The notes under the pieces were generated by a model. The model did not search any database and had not been told where the DNA came from. It saw only the letters and a list, made by a program, of their open reading frames with translations. Made by a program: the position numbers and the translations under genes. This document shows, piece by piece, positions 4,580 to 5,399 of a stretch of 5,399 nucleotides of DNA (position 1 is its first letter; each line of letters starts with the position of its first letter). The stretch comes from Candidatus Huberarchaeum crystalense (GTDB lineage: Archaea > Huberarchaeota > Huberarchaeia > Huberarchaeales > Huberarchaeaceae), in the NCBI GenBank assembly GCA_002789275.1, contig PFSX01000019.1, forward strand, positions 1 through 5,399, given 5' to 3'.

Positions 4580-4648
4580 GATAAATTTAAAAGTGCTAAA
4601 ATAAAGTAGAAACTAATTTTTAGAATTGTTGCAGGAAAAGTTAGATGT

Positions 4649-5392
4649 TTAAAGTGTGGGAGAATTTTGTGTGGTGCATTTTATAGGGGGGCCTACCCAA
4701 TAATTAATATCCTCATTACCCTCATTATCAAAATACATATACAAATCCCCATCTTCAACTTTAAATGGATTATCATCATCACCATTATCATCACCACCAT
4801 CACTTAATTCATTTGGATATATAGTAACACTTTCATCATTACCAATTTTATCCATAATATTTAAAACACCAGAGATAGAGGGTCCTCCTTTTATATAAAC
4901 ATACTTCTTTAAAAAAAGCATATAATCTTGACTTCCCGGATCGGCTGTATTTATCTTTTTTTTCGTAAGATCTATTTCTCCACTCAAATGTTCAAGAAGA
5001 AGAACAGCACAATATATATTTGGTTTAAATGAAATATTACCTTCACTCCCTACAATTTGTACTTTTGGATATTTACCACAATACTTTACATCATTAAGGT
5101 TAGCAGTAAGTTTATTACTATCACTAGCAGTATAATTATTACTATCACCAACAGTATAATTATTACTATCACCAACAGTAGATACAATTTTAATTTTGTT
5201 TTGGCTAACATCAAACATATTATCATCACCACCAACACCACCTATCAACATTGCTCCTCCTATTGCAATCGTAGCAGCAGCAGTTTTATAGGGTGATAAT
5301 CTCTTTTTTAGAGGTGTTACTATTTTTCCTATGTCTTCTAAATATACTAACAACCCCCCATAAAGCATATTAAGACGACAAAGTTCAGACAT
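4649..5392 (-). CDS. Probable membrane-anchored surface protein with sequon repeats, unrecognised (5' end uncertain)
   Basis: At least 247 residues of unknown family. The N-terminal 35 residues are mixed and basic towards the end (PLKKRLSPYK, 27-36). A short hydrophobic glycine/alanine-rich segment follows, TAAATIAIGGAMLIGG (37-52), which is a plausible membrane anchor or signal segment. Then comes a polar repeat, TVGDSNNY (72-79, 80-87 and a degenerate third), two copies of which create N-Y-T sequons at N78 and N86. A mixed domain follows with cysteines 105, 128 and 239, and an Asp-rich stretch around 198-226 (SDGGDDNGDDDNPF, then VEDGD and DNEGNED) that recalls calcium-binding loops, although no defined motif is complete. 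The frame is still open at the window edge (GAG CGT before the ATG), so the true start may lie outside; M9 at 5368 is an alternative inside. It is convergent with the cysteine-rich gene. Surface location is inferred. Confidence 0.75.
   Translation of the reverse strand: MSELCRLNMLYGGLLVYLEDIGKIVTPLKKRLSPYKTAAATIAIGGAMLIGGVGGDDNMFDVSQNKIKIVSTVGDSNNYTVGDSNNYTASDSNKLTANLNDVKYCGKYPKVQIVGSEGNISFKPNIYCAVLLLEHLSGEIDLTKKKINTADPGSQDYMLFLKKYVYIKGGPSISGVLNIMDKIGNDESVTIYPNELSDGGDDNGDDDNPFKVEDGDLYMYFDNEGNEDINYWVGPPIKCTTQNSPTL
5112..5180. repeat. 24-bp tandem repeat, nearly three copies, in the 247-residue gene
   Basis: The unit TTATTACTATCACCAACAGT (first 20 of 24 bases) starts at 5112, 5136 and 5160. 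The copies at 5136 and 5160 agree fully as far as 5180; the copy at 5112 differs by about two bases (CTAG in place of CCAA). The unit is eight codons, encoding the TVGDSNNY repeat on the minus strand. Confidence 0.9.
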
Positions 5393-5399
5393 ACGCTCT

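Noticed and set aside
4646..4687. 13-codon plus-strand frame (MFKVWENFVWCIL) after an AGG-like site
   Set aside because: Too short, overlaps the end of the 247-residue gene on the other strand, and matches nothing recognised.
5057..5296. 79-codon plus-strand frame of Ile/Thr/Ser repeats
   Set aside because: Antisense to the 247-residue gene; its repeats come from the 24-bp tandem repeat.

Overview
The window reads as AT-rich archaeal chromosome, most likely from a DPANN-type lineage (Nanoarchaeota, Woesearchaeota or Pacearchaeota-like). The domain call is firm: it carries archaeal/eukaryotic-type ribosomal proteins (eS8, eS24, eL41), the archaeal uS9 form ending in KSYR, the transcription factor Spt4, and TTTAAATA-type TATA boxes. 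The phylum call is an inference from compact genes, low GC and anonymous membrane or surface proteins.

Left half (1-2700, minus strand). A tightly packed information-processing operon runs from high to low coordinates: RNase HI (2276-2698), eS8 (1879-2268), Spt4 (1686-1886), eS24 (1252-1689), a 44-residue eL41 (1121-1255) and uS9 (676-1119). Junctions are overlaps of 4 or 8 bases or gaps of 1 to 7 bases, which suggests translational coupling. eS24 has a low-complexity tail built by a perfect 45-bp tandem duplication. A long imperfect stem-loop (619-673) sits directly after the uS9 stop, followed by a T7 tract on the transcribed strand. Then comes a separately promoted sepF-like cell-division gene (71-481), and a 24-bp direct repeat at the window edge (1-64).

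Centre (2699-2761) is a short divergent promoter region. Rightward from it runs a two-gene membrane/surface module: a 47-residue single-helix protein (2762-2905), then a 518-residue N-terminally anchored, cysteine-rich, probably exported protein (2953-4509) with a clear Shine-Dalgarno. I recognise neither family.

Right end. A 139-base convergent intergenic region (4510-4648) separates this module from a minus-strand gene (4649-5392, possibly continuing past the window). It encodes another unrecognised, probably membrane-anchored protein with an 8-residue repeat carrying N-glycosylation sequons and an Asp-rich segment. The left half is housekeeping for translation, transcription elongation, RNA/DNA hybrid removal and division; the right half looks like lineage-specific cell-surface material. 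No mobile element, CRISPR array, tRNA or rRNA was seen.
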